DNA of 61,032 nt from Nocardioides sp. Root190 (lineage in GTDB: Bacteria > Actinomycetota > Actinomycetes > Propionibacteriales > Nocardioidaceae): contig NZ_LMIA01000008.1 of NCBI RefSeq assembly GCF_001428565.1, positions 451,697 to 512,728 on the forward strand, given 5' to 3'. Position 1 is the first letter of the stretch, and every line of letters starts with the position of its first letter. A program made the translations under genes and the position numbers. Below the pieces are notes generated by a model. That model saw only the letters and a list, made by a program, of their open reading frames with translations, was not told where the DNA came from and made no database searches. This document shows, piece after piece, positions 59,635 to 61,032 of the stretch.

Positions 59635-60876
59635 GTGGACGAGCTCCTGGAGCGCCGACGGGCGGCCCTCTCGGCCTGGACCACCTTCGTCGAGGAGGGG
59701 GACCGGGCCGCGACGCTCGTGCGTCCGGAGATCCGGGACAGCTGGGAGCGCTCCGGCGCGTCCGTGATGCCCGACGTCGTCGAGGCACCGCTGGCCGACG
59801 AGTCCGAGACCAAGTCGTTCTGGCAGGGCTCACCGCTCCAGGTGGCCGTCGAGCGCGTCGAGGACGAGCTGCGGCGCACTGCCGAGGACGGTGACCTCGT
59901 GCTCGCCGTCACCGACCCCGACACCCGGGTGCTGTGGACGTACGGCGGCCGGGTGATGAGGCGCAAGGCGGAGAGTGTCAACTTCGTCGCCGGCGGCCGC
60001 TGGGACGACCGGTCCGTCGGCACCAATGCGCTCGACCTCGCCAACCGGATGGACCGGCCCTCGATGGTCTTCAGTGCCGAGCACTACGCCCCGATCGTGC
60101 ACAACTGGGTGTGCTGGGCGGCGCCGCTGCACGACCCGGTGAGCGGCACCAAGCTCGGCGTCCTCGACATCTCGACCAGCTGGGACCGCACCCACCCGAT
60201 CGGCCTGGCCACGGCGCGGGTGCTGGCCCGGTTGGTCGAGCAGGCGCTGCCGAACACCCAGCACTACGTCCAGGAGGCCGTGGCCGCCGAGGAGCTCGTC
60301 GAGCCAGGCCTCGTGCTGAGCCTGCTCGGCACCGCCGAGGCGTGGGTCGACGGCCAGCGGCTCCTGCTCAACCGTCGCCAGTCCGAGATCCTCGCGCTCC
60401 TCGCCCTCCACCCCGACGGCCTCTCGCTGGACCAGCTCCACGCGATGCTCTACGGCGACCACGCCGTCACGTTCTCCACCCTCAAGGCCGAGGTCTCCCA
60501 CCTGCGCCAGGCCCTCGCCGGCCAGCTCGCCTCCCGCCCCTACCGCCTCCTCATGCCGATCGCCACCGACGTCGACCACGTCCTCGGCCTCCTGCGCCGC
60601 GGCGAGGTCGCCGCCGCCGTCGACGCCTACGGCGGCGACCTCCTGCCCGGCACCGAGAGCCCCGCCCTCGTCGAGATGGGGGAGTACGTCGCCGTCGCCG
60701 TCCGCGAGGCCCTCCTGGCCGACCCCCAGCCCGATGCCGTCCTGCAGTACATCGAGCTCGCGCCGTACGACACGGCCGTGCTGGAGGCATGTCTCGCCCA
60801 GCTGGGTCGCGACGTCCGCCTCCACCACCCCGCCGTCCCGTTGCTCAAGGCGAGGCTGGCGGTCGCGGACTCCTGA
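59635..60876 (+). CDS. GAF-domain transcriptional regulator with winged-HTH C-terminus
   Basis: 413 residues. The first 230 resemble the GAF sensor of AcoR-type regulators (RPEIRDSWERSG, VGTNALDLANRMDRPSMVFSAEHYAPIVHNW, SAPLHDPVSG-like text), usually for aldehydes or alcohols. The last 110 form an OmpR/SARP-like winged helix-turn-helix (LNRRQSEILALLALHPDGLS and VTFSTLKAEVSHLRQALAG), unlike the AcoR NtrC domain. GTG at 59635 is preferred over 59626, because TACTGT (59622-59627) overlaps the earlier one and ends 7 nt before the later one. Such genes usually control an aldehyde dehydrogenase, beyond the window edge here. Confidence 0.8.
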   Translation: MDELLERRRAALSAWTTFVEEGDRAATLVRPEIRDSWERSGASVMPDVVEAPLADESETKSFWQGSPLQVAVERVEDELRRTAEDGDLVLAVTDPDTRVLWTYGGRVMRRKAESVNFVAGGRWDDRSVGTNALDLANRMDRPSMVFSAEHYAPIVHNWVCWAAPLHDPVSGTKLGVLDISTSWDRTHPIGLATARVLARLVEQALPNTQHYVQEAVAAEELVEPGLVLSLLGTAEAWVDGQRLLLNRRQSEILALLALHPDGLSLDQLHAMLYGDHAVTFSTLKAEVSHLRQALAGQLASRPYRLLMPIATDVDHVLGLLRRGEVAAAVDAYGGDLLPGTESPALVEMGEYVAVAVREALLADPQPDAVLQYIELAPYDTAVLEACLAQLGRDVRLHHPAVPLLKARLAVADS

Positions 60877-60895
60877 CCCCGCGGTCGGGTGGTTC

Positions 60896-61009
60896 GTTGG
60901 TCGAGGAGGCCGCCCGCGGCCGTCTCGAGACCTCTGGCCGTGGTACGGCGGACGGCCACCGTTGGTCGAGGAGGCCGCCCGCGGCCGTCTCGAGACCTCT
61001 GGCCGTGGT
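60896..61009 (+). repeat. Two copies of the dispersed palindromic repeat
   Basis: Identical 49-bp copies at 60896-60944 and 60961-61009. Each has GTTGGTCGAGGAGG, CGCGGCC inside and CGTCTCGAGACC at the end, so the arms GGTC-TCGAG pair. A third copy with a different loop is at 6553-6590. Downstream of the regulator gene they may end transcription. Confidence 0.85.
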
Positions 61010-61032
61010 GCACCCGACTGCCCACGTCTGAG

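Overview
The window is a contiguous, very GC-rich (about 70%) chromosomal segment of an actinobacterium, most probably a Nocardioides-like member of the Propionibacteriales. Pointers are the coproporphyrin-dependent heme genes (hemY-like oxidase, hemQ), HrcA/CIRCE control of groEL, ECF41 and ECF42 sigma factors with their usual partner genes, KstR-like boxes, a MetM/MetO-type locus, many GTG starts, overlapping GTGA/ATGA junctions, and about 20 genes whose -10 box lies only 6-7 nt before the start codon (leaderless). I see no transposase, phage, plasmid or CRISPR genes. The assignment to a genus is an inference.

Layout. 1-860: a 29-bp tandem repeat and an orphan lipoprotein. 870-2638: NYN-domain protein and a LysR regulator. 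2761-9517: a six-gene organosulfur cluster (three DszC/SfnB-type flavin enzymes, SfnG dimethylsulfone monooxygenase, SsuD-type sulfonate monooxygenase, FMN reductase) divergent from the LysR gene. 9489-16359: DUF4349 lipoprotein, HemY, membrane protein, a NarL-type two-component pair, HemQ. 16411-22729: secreted subtilase; a cysteine-dioxygenase/rhodanese pair behind a leader peptide ending in Cys codons; MsrB; a Zur-boxed AztD-like zinc protein; a LigD-type polymerase. 22734-26989: two small genes, ATP-dependent DNA ligase, EamA transporter, an inverted repeat array, tRNA-Thr, PdxY. 27117-31925: GMC oxidoreductase plus aldehyde dehydrogenase under a KstR-like box, extradiol dioxygenase under a MarR-like palindrome, uracil-DNA glycosylase. 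32263-37627: PLP decarboxylase, MFS transporter and PHA-synthase-like hydrolase in one operon; OtsA. 37729-42675: second two-component pair, Gfo/Idh/MocA oxidoreductase, DUF3263 and LytR_C proteins, OtsB. 42748-44485: SAM riboswitch, threonine-synthase-family MetM-like enzyme and sulfur carrier. 44498-49243: ECF42 sigma factor and its DGPF partner, acyl-CoA synthetase with a KstR-like box, OsmC, SGNH hydrolase. 49285-53621: SigE-family sigma factor and cognate membrane protein, ATP-grasp protein, groEL with two CIRCE elements. 53864-58065: RidA, MocA, MoxR ATPase, VWA protein and XdhC, a molybdenum-hydroxylase maturation set. 58085-60876: SigJ/ECF41, its divergent AhpD-like partner, and a GAF regulator. 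Two copies of a dispersed palindromic repeat close the window.

Sulfur is the recurring theme: sulfone/sulfonate scavenging, cysteine-sensing attenuation, methionine sulfoxide repair, and SAM-controlled homocysteine synthesis from a protein thiocarboxylate. The most interesting items are the SAM-riboswitch/MetM/MetO locus with a carrier ending in GGC, the Cys-codon leader peptide, a mirror-symmetric ECF41 promoter, the large organosulfur cluster, and a set of palindromic word arrays, one of them lying inside the xdhC reading frame.
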